Positions 22,384-33,446 of a DNA stretch of 64,000 nucleotides are shown here, one piece after another. The DNA comes from Opeltia flavorubescens (taxonomy: Eukaryota; Ascomycota; Lecanoromycetes; Teloschistales; Teloschistaceae), in NCBI GenBank assembly GCA_000442125.1, contig KE546968.1, positions 275,932-339,931 on the forward strand, given 5' to 3'. Under the pieces are notes generated by a model, which worked only from the letters and a program-made list of their open reading frames with translations, was not told where the DNA came from and searched no databases. Within the stretch, counting starts at the first letter, position 1. The number at the start of each line of letters is the position of its first letter. The position numbers and the translations under genes were made by a program.

Positions 22384-24007
22384 ATGGCCGCATCCATACC
22401 TGAGAAACGCTTCAGAGTAATCATAGTCGGTGCCGGTATCACTGGCTTGACACTCTCACATGCTCTTACCAAAGCCGGCATAGATCACGTGGTGCTGGAG
22501 AGAGGCGATGTCGCTCCACATCATGGATCAAGTATCGGTATCCATGCGCACGGTTCCAGAGTCCTAGATCAGCTTGGATGCTTAGAGGCTGTCGAGAAAC
22601 TATGTGTTCCAATGAAGCAATTTGTCAATCGCCTACCCGACGGACGTGTTTTGACGAGTACTGATTTCTTTGATTTCATGAAAGACTGGTAAGCTCTTTA
22701 TTTTGGCCTACAATTGATTTTCCGAGAAGATTTGACGCTACGTCTAGCAATGGATATAATTTCCTCAACTTAGAACGCCGTGCTTTTCTCCAGACTATGT
22801 TTGATTGCTTGCCCGACAAGTCTGTCATCAGAACGCAGCGCCGTATCACCGAGATCATCGAGAAAGAGAGTGGAATCAAAGTGGTCCTTGCAGATGGCAC
22901 GGAGGAATACGGTGATATCGTTGTTGGCTGTGATGGTGTCAACAGCACTGTACGGCAAGCTATCTGGGCGAATGCTGAAAATACAATACCAGGCTATATC
23001 ACTTCGAAGGAAAAGCGAAGTGAGTATTCAATTCTTTGCCTCCGAAAGTCACTGACATCTAGTAGCCTTGCAAACAAGCTACACCTGTCTTTTAGGTATT
23101 GCACCGACACCTGTTGGCCTTGGTACTCGCGATATGACATGCGTTCATGGACACGCTTACTCTTTCTTATTTCTCTCGCAACCTGACCAGGTCTTCTTTT
23201 TCGTCTTCTCCAAATTGTCACGGCCTACCTCATGGCCAAACAACCAACGATGGACAGACGAAGATGCAGAAAAGGTCGCTGACGGGGTGAAAGATCATCT
23301 AGTGTCTGATTCTCTGCTCTTTGGTGAGATCTGGAGGACTCGGATACAAGGGCAGCTGGTATCTATGGAGGAAGGAATCTTTGAACAATGGCACTTTGGA
23401 AGGATGGTCTTGGCTGGAGATGCTGTACACAAGGTATTACACACTATGGACGGCTTCCATCCCTCCTCAATGGGCCAATTTATTGACGTAAAACCTGTAG
23501 GTAACGCCAAATTTTGCCTTAGGCGGGAACACCGGCATCGAAAGCGTGACCGTCCTCGCCAACGAGCTCCATCGCCTGGTACATATGACCCCGAACGGCA
23601 GACCCGACAAAGCAGCGATCACCGCAATGTTTCAAAGATATCAAATTCGGCGTCTACCTCGTGTCCGAACAGCCCATTTCGCTTCTTGGTTTATCACGCG
23701 TTTGCAAGCTTGGGACGGGATAATGATGAGATGCATGGCACAATGGATCGTACCTGTCTTTATCGGAGACAAGATGATAGCTCAGGCTTTGGGTTACCTA
23801 GTCAAGGACGCGCCTAAGCTAGACTTTATTCCGATAGAGTCGAGGAAAGGTACGATGGGGTGGAATGATGAGAAAGCCGAAGCAAGCTTAATGCAGCTGA
23901 GGTCCAAGGGCTATAGATTGTGGCGGCCTTTGGTGCTTGCTATAGCATGTGTTCTTTTCCTGGCCTGGTTGCGATGGCCGATAGGGTGTACGTTGGCCGT
24001 CTCGTAG
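22384..24007 (+). CDS. FAD-dependent monooxygenase of the PaxM type
   Basis: Four exons (22384-22688, 22748-23019, 23066-23433, 23501-24007) join to 483 residues. The dinucleotide-binding motif is VIIVGAGITGLTLSHAL near the N-terminus with the acidic end of the second strand (VVLERG). The DG motif region reads GDIVVGCDGVNSTVR, and the second FAD motif GDAVHK|VTPNFALGGNTGIE spans the last intron and confirms that splice. A C-terminal hydrophobic segment (PLVLAIACVLFLAWL) suggests membrane anchoring, as in relatives. This family (PaxM in indole diterpenes, AusM/Trt8-like in meroterpenoids) usually epoxidises prenyl double bonds. No prenyltransferase or cyclase is nearby, so here it more likely oxidises the polyketide. 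The acceptor of intron 2 is ambiguous by three bases. Confidence 0.88.
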
Positions 24008-24406
24008 GACAGGCTTCGTAATCGACATCTAGTCTGTCAAATCAGGCGCCGTATACCCTTTGCCCTCACCGTTCACTAGTGAAGTAAAATTCCATCTACA
24101 TCCCACAACAAATAACTTCACCCTTAGGTGTGCTGCATGAGTGAATATGCGGCAGGAGGACATGCAGCAGCCAAGGCAGGCATTGCTGCTGTGCCAGATG
24201 CGGGGACACCGCTTTACTGCTATAAATCCTTCATAGAATTTATCCTTCTTTGGCTCCCAAGTTCATCATCAAGGTATTCATATATCTCGCTCTCTTTCCG
24301 AGTCACGCTGATCTTTCCATAACTTCTTCCAAGTCAACAACCAAGCCAAAATACATTACGATAGTTATTTTCTTCCAAAGACCAGAACCTCAAATAATAG
24401 TTCACC

Positions 24407-26359
24407 ATGAAAGCCGTCATCATCAAGGAAACCGGTACAGCCGCATTGGCGGACATCAAGGAACAGTCCATGAGACCAGATTACATCAGAGTCAAAACGG
24501 TAGCAGTAGCATTGAATCCAAGTAACTCCCTCATTCTCATTCCTCGCCAGGGGCATCTCTACTAACATTATTCCCCCCAGCGGACTTCCAGCACACGGAC
24601 TTCGCTGGCCCTATTGGTGGCATCTTAGGTATGTCAGAATTGGCTGAACATGCAAAAAATATAGGACATTCCAATAGTTCAAGATGATGCTAACATGAAA
24701 AAAAAAATAAAAGGCTGCGATCTCTCCGGGATTGTCGAAGAAGTAGGCCCGGAATGTAAACATTCGGATGTGAAGAAAGGGGATAAAGTCTTCGCCGTTA
24801 CGCATTGTGGGAACCATGTACAGTTCACCTTCTTCTAATTTCCTCAGTCCTCATTTCCACAGTCTTTCCACACCATCCAGAACCAAAAATTCCCCTGTCC
24901 ACAGAATCCAACCAACAAGAAAAAACCAACAACATGCATTCCCCTTTCCTCCTTCCTTTTCCCACTACCCCCGAAACATTCCCATTTCCCTCCTCCTCCT
25001 CCTCCCCTGCCACTCTCTCTTCTCTCACACTGACTAACCCCCCTAACCCTCCCTAGCAAAACCTCGAAGACGGCGCTTTCGCCGAATACGCCATGGTCAA
25101 AGACGGGCACCTAGCCAAAATCCCCCCGGGCATGACTTTCGAAGATACGGCCTCGATGGGTGCGGGCGTAACCACCATCGGGCAGGCTCTGTACCATAAC
25201 CTAAAATTGCCTTGGCCAGAGGAGCCGACGAAGACGTCCTTTCCCATTTTGGTGTATGGGGGCAGTACGGCGAGTGGGACTATGGCGATGCAGTATGCGA
25301 AGCTGTGAGTCATAGTTTTTCCGAGTTCAGTCATATTTTTGTTTCTCGAGAAAGGGGGGTAAGGAGAGACGGTTGTTACTCTGGGGTCTTTTCTCCGGAG
25401 ATTCATCGTTGCCTTTCTCCTTCCTCTTGATTTTCATTTCATTTCTACACCCCGTATATTATCCCCTAAGAAACCTCGTTCATCCTCTTGATTCACACAC
25501 ACCGTTATGAGATAACTAAATTCAAGAACAAAATTACAAAACGAACCCACTTCCCCCCAGCCCTAAGAATTTTTTCTCTAACCACGGCTTACAATCATTT
25601 CATGATGTCCTCCTACTCATTCACCTTCTTTCCCCACAGATCCGGCCTCGAAGTCCTAACGACCTGCTCCCCCCACAACTCCGCCCTCGCAACCTCCTAC
25701 GGCGCCACAAAAACATTCGACTACCACTCCCCCACCTGCGGCGCCTCCATCCGCGCCCACACGCAAAACAAACTCCACCACGTCTTCGACTGCATCTCCA
25801 CCGAATCATCCTACAGAATCGACGCCGAAGCCCTAGCCCCTTCTCCCTCCGAAAATCCTCCTTCCAATACTAGCGCAAACGAAAACAAAGAACTCCACTG
25901 CCTCGGCCTCCTTCCCCCCGACCCATTCCCCACCGAGCGAGCCAAAGAGGTGAATGTGCGATGGTTATTGGCGTATACGTCTTTTGGCGAGGAATTCTTC
26001 AAGTTTGGGCAGAACTGGGAGGTGCAGAAGGAGCATTATGAGATGGGGGTTAGGTTTTGGGAATTGCATGGACGGTATTTGGCGGAGGGGAAGGTGAGGC
26101 CGCATCCGGTTGAGGTGAGGGAGGGGGGGTTGGCGAAGGTGCATGAGGGGTGAGTTCTTTCCTTTTTTCCTTTCTTTTAATGCCCCGTTACTTTTTTGGA
26201 TGATATTTGGTACTTTTCGCCTTTCTTTTTCTGTCCTCTAGGCGGACTTTTGGGGAGGGAAGGGTGGTAGTGGGAACATATGGCAGATCGCAAATCGAAA
26301 AAAAAAGTCAAGAGGCGGCAGCGAAGAAGAGAGAAGAGAAGAAGCATTCGACACATTAA
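24407..26359 (+). CDS. trans-acting enoyl reductase, LovC/ToxD-type medium-chain reductase
   Basis: Six exons (24407-24521, 24581-24628, 24714-24817, 25057-25304, 25640-26149, 26242-26359) join to 380 residues. Start MKAVIIKETGTAALADIKEQ, then NPTDFQHTDFAGPIGGILGC, DLSGIVEEVG and EDGAFAEYAMVKDG, the sequence series typical of stand-alone enoyl reductases of PKS clusters. The cofactor loop is VYGGSTASGTMAMQYAKLSG, intact in length and the usual GGSTA.G form. The catalytic zinc ligands of alcohol dehydrogenases are absent, as expected. Introns 3 (239 nt) and 4 (335 nt) are several times longer than others here. The region after YRIDAEALAPSP carries a low-complexity insertion, and the last exon ends in a Lys/Glu-rich tail, so the C-terminus is the least certain part. 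Likely partner of the PKS at 10.2-18.4 kb. Confidence 0.87.
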
Positions 26360-28347
26360 ATTGGCAAAGCATGATTTTTTCTTCTAAAAAAATCAACTAA
26401 CTCCCTAAACCTTCTCGTAAACAGGATCGATGATCTCCGACACGGACGCGTCAGTGGCACGAAATTGGTCTATCGTGTCGCCGATACACCTGGCTTGAGT
26501 TAAGTCTTTGTATGGGACAATACCAACAAATAAGTTTTCTAGAGGAATGTTAGTAGTGTAGCGTGCTAGGCAGGCTAGTAGGTAGATATTGGCATATGCA
26601 GGAGATTATGTGTCATNCTTATAGATCTGAAATTACTTAGAAGAGCATGGATTCAGCGGTCTTCTGGCATGGAGGAAAATCATAGAGCTAGGAGAAATCA
26701 ATAGGAAAGAGCAATTGTACTAGCAGTTTCATCGCTTTTCTTGTATCTTCATCGGCGGAGCCAACTCCAAAATTTCATCGAAATAAATCTGCCATTCCGC
26801 CAGTCTTAAAGATCCATATAGCCCCCTCAACAAGCAAAAACAGAGGAACTCTAATTCGAATCCATTTCCCATTTCCCGAAAAAAACGCCCTACATTTGAT
26901 CAATTAATTCTACATCTAACCTTCTTCTCCCTCCCCCTCCCCTTCCTCCTCCTCCATTCTACAAACAACAAGTTTGGAAGGCAAGCCAAAGACCCAACAC
27001 CCAAGAATCCTCAAAAATACCATTACCTCCATAACCTTATCAAAACAAACCTACTGCAAAGAACTCAATAATAAATTTTTTTTCCCATCTTCAGGCCGGG
27101 AGAAAGGCGGATATTTTGTGTTTTTTTGCAATACCAGTCGTATCAAGAACGATAGTTGGCTCATTTTCCTCAAAATACGTATAGAGATTTTATACGTGAA
27201 GCGTTGGTGGAAAAGTCCTCTTGAAGAGACAGACGCCTTGATGATTTCTTATGTAGTGAAAATATGTTTTTGCTGTACTTGATTCCATGCTAGAGTAATG
27301 TCGTGGATAAGGTGATGATAATAATAATGATGATGATTATTAACTCGCGTGGGAATGCTTAGAGAGGGAATAGGGGCAGATTTGGTACTATTGAACTGTT
27401 CTCGTTCCTACATTAAGGACTTTGTGATGAATATCTCGTTCGAAAAATGGGAGGGAGGGCGTAGTAACGATCTGCTGTGAGGATGATCGTGGCGCCGAGT
27501 TAATTAGCTAGATAATCTGAGTCAGTAGTTGTACATTCGTAGGAAACCGATCTGGGCTGTAGGGGCTTGATATATTTATATACGGAGTATATATACACTA
27601 GTACATTGAATATGTACCGATTGTATTTGCCTCCTCTATATGAGAGAACCGAAGGAGTGCGAAACTTAACCACCGTTATCACTTCCCTGCAATTCTTAAA
27701 ACTTCATGAATCTATTCTTTTTTCCCTCTGTTTTTTCTTTCAGTCAATATTTCCCCCTCGATCTAGAACGCGATACCCAGCTTTCTCATAAACAAAGGGG
27801 TTTTCCCCAGTTGCCACATGCAGGTATAGATAACTACGGGCTGTGGATTGATACCAAGGGGTTGGATAATGGATTTTTCCAAGGGGTGTGATATAGTTTA
27901 TTATTTGGGGAGGGGATGGGGAGGAGGGGGGTTGATGGATTATTATGGTGGTGTGTGGTGGTTGTGATTGTGATTGAGTTCAAGTGTAGGGGGGTGTGCT
28001 CTGCGTTGGATATCCCTGGTAGATTGTTATTATCGCCTATAAGTAATGTGTGGTCCGTCGACGTCACGAATTGAATGAATGATATAGTTGAGCTTCTCAT
28101 AACGGAAGACAGCCAAAATTGGGCCAAATTAGGAGTCAGGACCGCATTTGGACGGTGGAAATGTATCAAATGATTAAGGGTACATACAGAGCAACTTTTT
28201 GTGAGCCAAAAAAAATCATTCAAAGAGTTCCGTATTGCGCACCTTCTATAAGAGTAGAGTCCGCATCCAATTCGGGTGTTGAATTCTAATTCCCAACCAT
28301 AGAGGCCATATCCCCGAAGAGAACTCGCACAGGAAAAAGAAAAAAAT
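26360..28347. other. AT-rich intergenic region, no supported gene
   Basis: Contains short low-complexity runs, including a GAT/AAT microsatellite at about 27313-27342 and pyrimidine runs near 26925-26955, and one ambiguous base at 26617. The long open frame on the minus strand near 27.8-28.6 kb is an out-of-frame shadow of the GH76 gene 3' end. Confidence 0.5.
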
Positions 28348-29838
28348 TCACTGCAGAATCCACCGCTGCTGGCCCTCCCCATTCCACCCAAACTGCACCA
28401 ACTTCGCCCCATTGTCCTTACTGGACGCACCATCCAAAGCTTTCTGACTCGCTTGGTTCCAAATCTTATACCCCCCCTCCTCATCATCCAGCCTCTTAAT
28501 CCCCCACCGCTGATTTCCCCCCCTATGCGAAAACCACTGCTCAATCCCCAAACCATCATCGTCTTTCCCACCAGGACAATCCAGCGCTTGCCAAGTAGCC
28601 AAATTAACGATATTCCACGACTTATCTGAATTCTGTGTCAGGAGCCAGCGCTGATTGAGGCTGGTGTTGGCACCCCATTGTATAACTGGTTTTCCGTTGC
28701 CGAAGGTGCCGGCGCTGTCGATTGTCATTCCCGTCTTCTGGTTTTTAATAACGTGGATGCCTCCGATTTCGCTGGGGGGAGAAGCAGGCGTGTACTGCAA
28801 CCAAGCAACCGCACTGACGAATTTATTCGCTGTCAAAGAGTTATCATCAGTAGGGGTAGGTTGATCCCAAGCATTCCACGTAATGCCCAGATCCGGTCTA
28901 AGGTTCTTCAATATCGAATTCGCGTTTTGTAACATCCATAGGTAATAAATATCCCATAGTCGATTAGCTTGGACAAAGTGTCCCACACCGCGAGCCATCT
29001 CGTCGGCCCAGGTATTCAGGTAGTTGGCGCCGTTGCTGAAGATGCCATTCACAGTCAAATGATCCTTACCGAAATCAATGGCCTTTTTCGCATCATCGTA
29101 ATAATCTTGATCGCCCGTGATTTCGAAAAGCAGGTTCGCGTAGTCCAGGAAAGTGCCCTGATTATATGCTGCTGTTCCCGTGTCGACTTTTCCATTCTGG
29201 TCCACTCCGGTGTTGATCTGCCCCGTTTCGGGATTGAAAAGATGTGTTTTTACCCAGGCGTAGATTTGTATGGCTCTTTGCTTATAACCTTCATCATGTG
29301 TGGTTTGGTAGAGAATAGCGGCGACCTTTCCTAGGCTGTCGTTCGCTAGAGCTTCTTTGGTCGCCTGCCTAGGAGGGTTCTCCTTAGCAGTATACTCAGG
29401 ATTCTCTTCCCAGATACCGCCATCGTTGTGTTGAGTTTCCCAACCACGACCAAAAGCGTAATCGAAGCCGTATCTCGTCGCGTCTAGAAATGACTGGGTA
29501 CCTGTGATCTGGTAGCCGCGGACGAGCGCAAGCGTGAACCATCCGATATCATCATTCCAACCGTCCCAGCTCCAGGGCGTAGGATTATATTTTAGCCACG
29601 TCGTCAATAGATCGTTCACCAAGGTCTTCTTGTCGGGATCGCCGGTCCGCTCGTAAGCGTCCTCCGCGCCGAGAATGTCGAGGGAGCCTCCCCAAGTTCC
29701 ATCTTTGTCTGATTTATCGAGCGCTGACTTGTAGAAGACGTCACCACCATCTCTTATTAAGAGGGCGTTGTTGAAGGCATTGAACATTGCCTCTGCGTCA
29801 CCTTGTCCTAAGGCAGCTGCCGCGACTGGAGTCGCCAT
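28348..29838 (-). CDS. GH76 family protein with C-terminal ricin B-type lectin domain
   Basis: Single exon; I choose the ATG at 29838 (MATPVAAAALGQGDAEAMF, 496 residues), with another in-frame ATG at 29877. Residues about 15-340 form a GH76 alpha/alpha-barrel: WGGSLDILGAEDAYERTG, the catalytic Asp pair in WDGWNDDIGWFTLALVRGYQ, GGIWEENPEYTAKE, TAAYNQGTFLDYA and a final helical part. Family members hydrolyse or transglycosylate alpha-1,6-mannan. From about residue 360 follows a ricin B beta-trefoil with three QxW-type repeats (NQRWLLTQ, NQRWGIKR, QQRWILQ) that presumably binds sugar. No signal peptide is evident at either start, which is odd for this family; an unrecognised upstream exon or non-classical localisation is possible. 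The coding strand becomes strongly G-rich near the 3' end. Confidence 0.87.
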   Translation of the reverse strand: MATPVAAAALGQGDAEAMFNAFNNALLIRDGGDVFYKSALDKSDKDGTWGGSLDILGAEDAYERTGDPDKKTLVNDLLTTWLKYNPTPWSWDGWNDDIGWFTLALVRGYQITGTQSFLDATRYGFDYAFGRGWETQHNDGGIWEENPEYTAKENPPRQATKEALANDSLGKVAAILYQTTHDEGYKQRAIQIYAWVKTHLFNPETGQINTGVDQNGKVDTGTAAYNQGTFLDYANLLFEITGDQDYYDDAKKAIDFGKDHLTVNGIFSNGANYLNTWADEMARGVGHFVQANRLWDIYYLWMLQNANSILKNLRPDLGITWNAWDQPTPTDDNSLTANKFVSAVAWLQYTPASPPSEIGGIHVIKNQKTGMTIDSAGTFGNGKPVIQWGANTSLNQRWLLTQNSDKSWNIVNLATWQALDCPGGKDDDGLGIEQWFSHRGGNQRWGIKRLDDEEGGYKIWNQASQKALDGASSKDNGAKLVQFGWNGEGQQRWILQ

Positions 29839-30845
29839 GGTAACTTCTGTATGCGTACTGGTTGTGAAATGATGCAAAGACTTGTGCTTGGATCTTGATA
29901 GAGATAGAGACGCGTAGATTACTGAACAAAGATCGGAGTATAGAAAATCCGACGAAAACGAGAAACGAGAAAAGTGCTAGAGCTTATATTTTACCAACGG
30001 TACCCACCGGTTGCGTAAAAAGGATGGAGGATCATGTCGCATGTTCAAGTCATTGCGTGACGCTTTAGCAGGACGTCGATTGCGCCATCTTCCATTACGA
30101 ATTATCAAAGAGACAAAAAACTGAGGCAAAGGAAGAACTTTCAACATGTCGCATGCTTCGATCAGGTGTCTCGTGGCTTGTTGCCCTTATAGGATTGCGA
30201 TTGCGCCCCTAATGAATCCTCTATGGCGATTCCATCCTGCCTCAGAATAGAATCTAACAATTCTCTGCTTCGGATCAAGTTTCATATGATGCAGCGATCT
30301 TAAGCCGATAATTCCATTGACTTCGTACGTATGATACATACCAAGAATGCGCTTACTGTCTGGCCAAATGGTCATGCCCAAGTTCGCACCCACGTCCACC
30401 AATGGCATTATTATTGAAGCGACTGAGCCTGAGAACAACAGATACACAGAAAATGGAATTGTCGGATTCGCAGAAAGAAAGAGATATGAGAAAAGAACAA
30501 CACTAGTTAATCCTTGCATAGTGATGATCGTGAGCAACCTACTTCGGAGGTCGTCGTTGCTTCGTCGTAAAGGATCGCCTTGTGATTGCACATATGTTCC
30601 TCCTATGGCTTAGCCGGACGATGAGCATCTCGAGTGTCAACTGGTGAACGCAGTGACAAGGAGCATGTGCTCTCCTGTTCAACTTGTCTGCCGGCTGACG
30701 CCACGCTTTGCGATCTTTAAGTATTCACTTATGTACTGCTGTCTGGGTCAACGTGCATTTTTGAGCTCATCTTCAAGGTCCTCTGCCTTGAACGGATATT
30801 TTCATGAGATTGCTTCAAGTCCGTCATTAATTTCTTACAGCTAAA
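29839..30845. other. intergenic with a possible membrane-protein relic
   Basis: Upstream region shared by the GH76 and SGNH genes, which are divergently transcribed. It contains the low-confidence open stretch described at 30187-30600. Confidence 0.4.
30187..30600 (-). pseudogene. possible relic of a multi-spanning membrane protein
   Basis: An open minus-strand frame of about 138 codons has two or three hydrophobic segments (LLTIITMQGLTSVVLFSYLF and VYLLFSGSVASIIMPLV) but no ATG at its beginning. Upstream on the same strand, near 30700-30800, another frame has protein-like composition (DLEDELKNAR, YISEYLKIAKRGVSRRQ) but is interrupted by a stop and I could not link it by a plausible intron. 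It may be a decayed gene or chance; no family is recognised. Confidence 0.3.
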
Positions 30846-32514
30846 ATGTTTATTCTTTTCGTCATCTGCTTCCTACCTTTCTTTGCTAGCGGGTTAGTGA
30901 TAAGAGCCACGATGCCAAAGCTGCGAATCATGCCTTTAGGAAGTACGAGCTAGCCAAGCTTACCATTACATACTTTTGTTAATGCGAGGTGCAGATTCCA
31001 TAACGGCAGGTTTTCCAGGGGATCCATCCTTACCAGGAAGGCCTTACAACGGCTATCGGAAGCACCTTTCGGAACTTCTCGCCGGAGATGGCCACATCGC
31101 TGATTTCATCGGATCTCATCGAGATGGTGATTTTGCGAATAACCGGCACGAGGGGGAATCAGGGGCGAAAATCAGCAAGATATCTTCAAATGCAGACAAA
31201 AGCCTGCCGGAGCGACCGAATGTTGTGCTCCTCCACGCAGGTACTAATGATGTTGGTGCCACGCCAGATGCACCTCAACAGCTAGCCAACTTGGTCGATA
31301 AGATTCTTTCACAGTGTCCTGACGCCACGGTCCTGGTAGCAACAATCATACATCGAGGAGATGCAGATATCGATGCCAAGACAGTCGACTATAACAACGA
31401 GGTACGCAAGGTCGTAGACGCCCGACAAGGACAGCACGTCTATCTTGTAGACCAGTATTCTGCCATCTTGTCTGGTGATCTAATCGATCGTATACATCCA
31501 ACTCCAGCTGGGTATGACAAGATGGCTGAGGTCTGGAGAACGGCAATTCACCAAGTAATCGGTCTGGGATGGATCCAAGATCCAGTAGCGGGTACCCAAG
31601 GTCCAGGGACGAAACAGATCTGTACTGATACCCTGTTCTGGAATCCTTTCGGCGAGTTGCTCAGCGGAGGAGGGTTGGGCGCGGACCTCGACCAATCCGG
31701 TGCCCATGCAGTGACGTTCGCGGACCTTAACGGGGATGGCCGAGACGACTTCATCTGGATTGGTCCTAACGGCGAAGCCACCGCCTACGTCAACGGAGGG
31801 CCTGCCGCTGACGGTACTTGGATATGGTACCCCCAGCCTTCGAACATAGCTGGTGGAGTCGGCGGCAAAAGGGGCGAAATCCAGTTTGCAGATCTCAACG
31901 ATGACGGCCGCGCGGAATATCTCTGGGTCCACCCAGATGGTTCCGTCGACGTGTGGCTTAACCAACAACAGTCTACCGAGACGGCATCGAAGCTGGCAAT
32001 CAACTGGCTTCCCCAGACCCGAAGTGCCGGTGGCATTGGACGTGATGGAGCTGGAGTAAGATTTTCAGATCTGAACGGGGATGGACGGGCCGAGTATATC
32101 TATGTACAGGATGACGGTAGTCTCATCGTCTACTTGAATACAGGTAGCCAAGATAATGGACCCAACGCGGGGGTCATCAACTGGTCACTTCAGACGCAGA
32201 CCTCTGCTAGGATTGCAGCCAGTCGCAACGAAGTCGTCTTTGCTGACATTAACGGTGATGGCGGAAGCGATTACTTGAGGGTGTCAAGGACAGACGGAAG
32301 TGTCATCGAGTCCATGAATGGAGGTGGACAGGATACTGGACCGAACGCCGCCGTCATCAACTGGATTCCTCTCTCGGGTCTTGTCACAAGTGGAGGCGGT
32401 ACCAATGGACGTGGGACGATGTTTGCTGATATCAACGGCGATGGGAGAGCCGACTTCTTGGATGTCAACCCGAATACCTCCGCGGTCAACATGTGGCTTA
32501 ATGGGTGCTCTTGA
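30846..32514 (+). CDS. secreted SGNH/GDSL hydrolase fused to FG-GAP/VCBS repeats
   Basis: Two exons (30846-30942 and 30995-32514) join to 538 residues. The first exon supplies a signal peptide (MFILFVICFLPFFASGLV) and the start of catalytic block I; splicing creates RIMPLG-NSITAGFPG with the nucleophile Ser. Block III is LLHAGTNDVGA and block V is DRIHPTPAGYDKM, giving Ser-Asp-His. Residues about 240-538 contain five repeats of the form FADLNGDGRDDFIWI, each with the calcium-binding DxNxDGxxD loop, predicted to fold as part of a beta-propeller or lectin-like platform. One repeat has NGDGGSDY. Likely an extracellular esterase or acetylesterase acting on polysaccharide; the substrate cannot be read from sequence. 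It neighbours GH76 in divergent orientation. Confidence 0.88.
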
Positions 32515-33446
32515 GGCAGTTTCTTTTGGCATGATAGAAATATGGGGAAAGATCTGGAAAATAGAGTTTGATGTTTCCGATGGACCGACGTCTTTTCCTG
32601 GTTCAAGGCTGTGTGTTACTTGATTTTCGATGATCAATTCGAACCCTTGATATACCCTGTCTACACTATTAGTTCAGACGTCAGGTTGACCAAAGTAAAG
32701 TGATTGCAAGATCGCCTTCGTGCATAACTAAGCATTATATAACTTAACTGTTCCTAGTAGTATCCACAACGCGTTTCACGGATATGCTCCTACATTCGGA
32801 AAACTCGAGAAGCTCCATTGCACTTGAATGAATGGATCGTAATGTTTCCTCACATAGGCTGCAAAATTGATGGTTGGCTCGTAGATGGAACACTAATTCA
32901 CCATTTGAACGTATGATGTATGAGCTGGTCCTGGAGTAAAAGAATGTAAAATTGATTGAAGGTTGATGTAACAAACCCGGAAGCACTTCCTAAAAATCTA
33001 GCGCTCCCTCGCGTAAAACTGCCGTCCTGTCCGCCACGGGAGTACTTCCGCCTTCTCCCACGATGCCATCCCAAGCTAATAAACACCGGGCAGAAAATCT
33101 TCCTCAGGATGGCAAGGGTAATGCATGATCACGTCGAATCAAATTCTAGACCCTCCCACTGCATGAAGAATCTACCGACGTCACCTCCTCAATTGATAAT
33201 TCCGTGCTTGCCTCGATGAATCTACTTCCAAGTGCAAGACCGGATGAAAATTCTGCAACGATGACTGGCAAAATACAGACGTCACTAGCTGATAGTGCCG
33301 GCACGATGATGGAGACGATGACGATAGGTACATTGTTGTACCTCTTATTTCCTGTACTGGAGAGATGTGGGTTGAATTGTAAATAAATATCTTGCTTCTA
33401 TACCACTTGTTGTTGTCGGGTTGTTTTTCACTGTACAATCTTCAAA
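32515..33446. other. intergenic, no supported gene
   Basis: 3' flank of the SGNH gene and promoter of the dehydrogenase gene. Short frames only. Confidence 0.5.

Noticed and set aside
10205-26359. PKS-NRPS or meroterpenoid cluster
   Set aside because: The PKS ends right after its ACP and no condensation/adenylation domain, prenyltransferase or cyclase is visible.
27834-28571. 245-codon minus-strand open frame
   Set aside because: Overlaps the GH76 3' end in another frame, is His/Thr/Gly low complexity and has no family signal.
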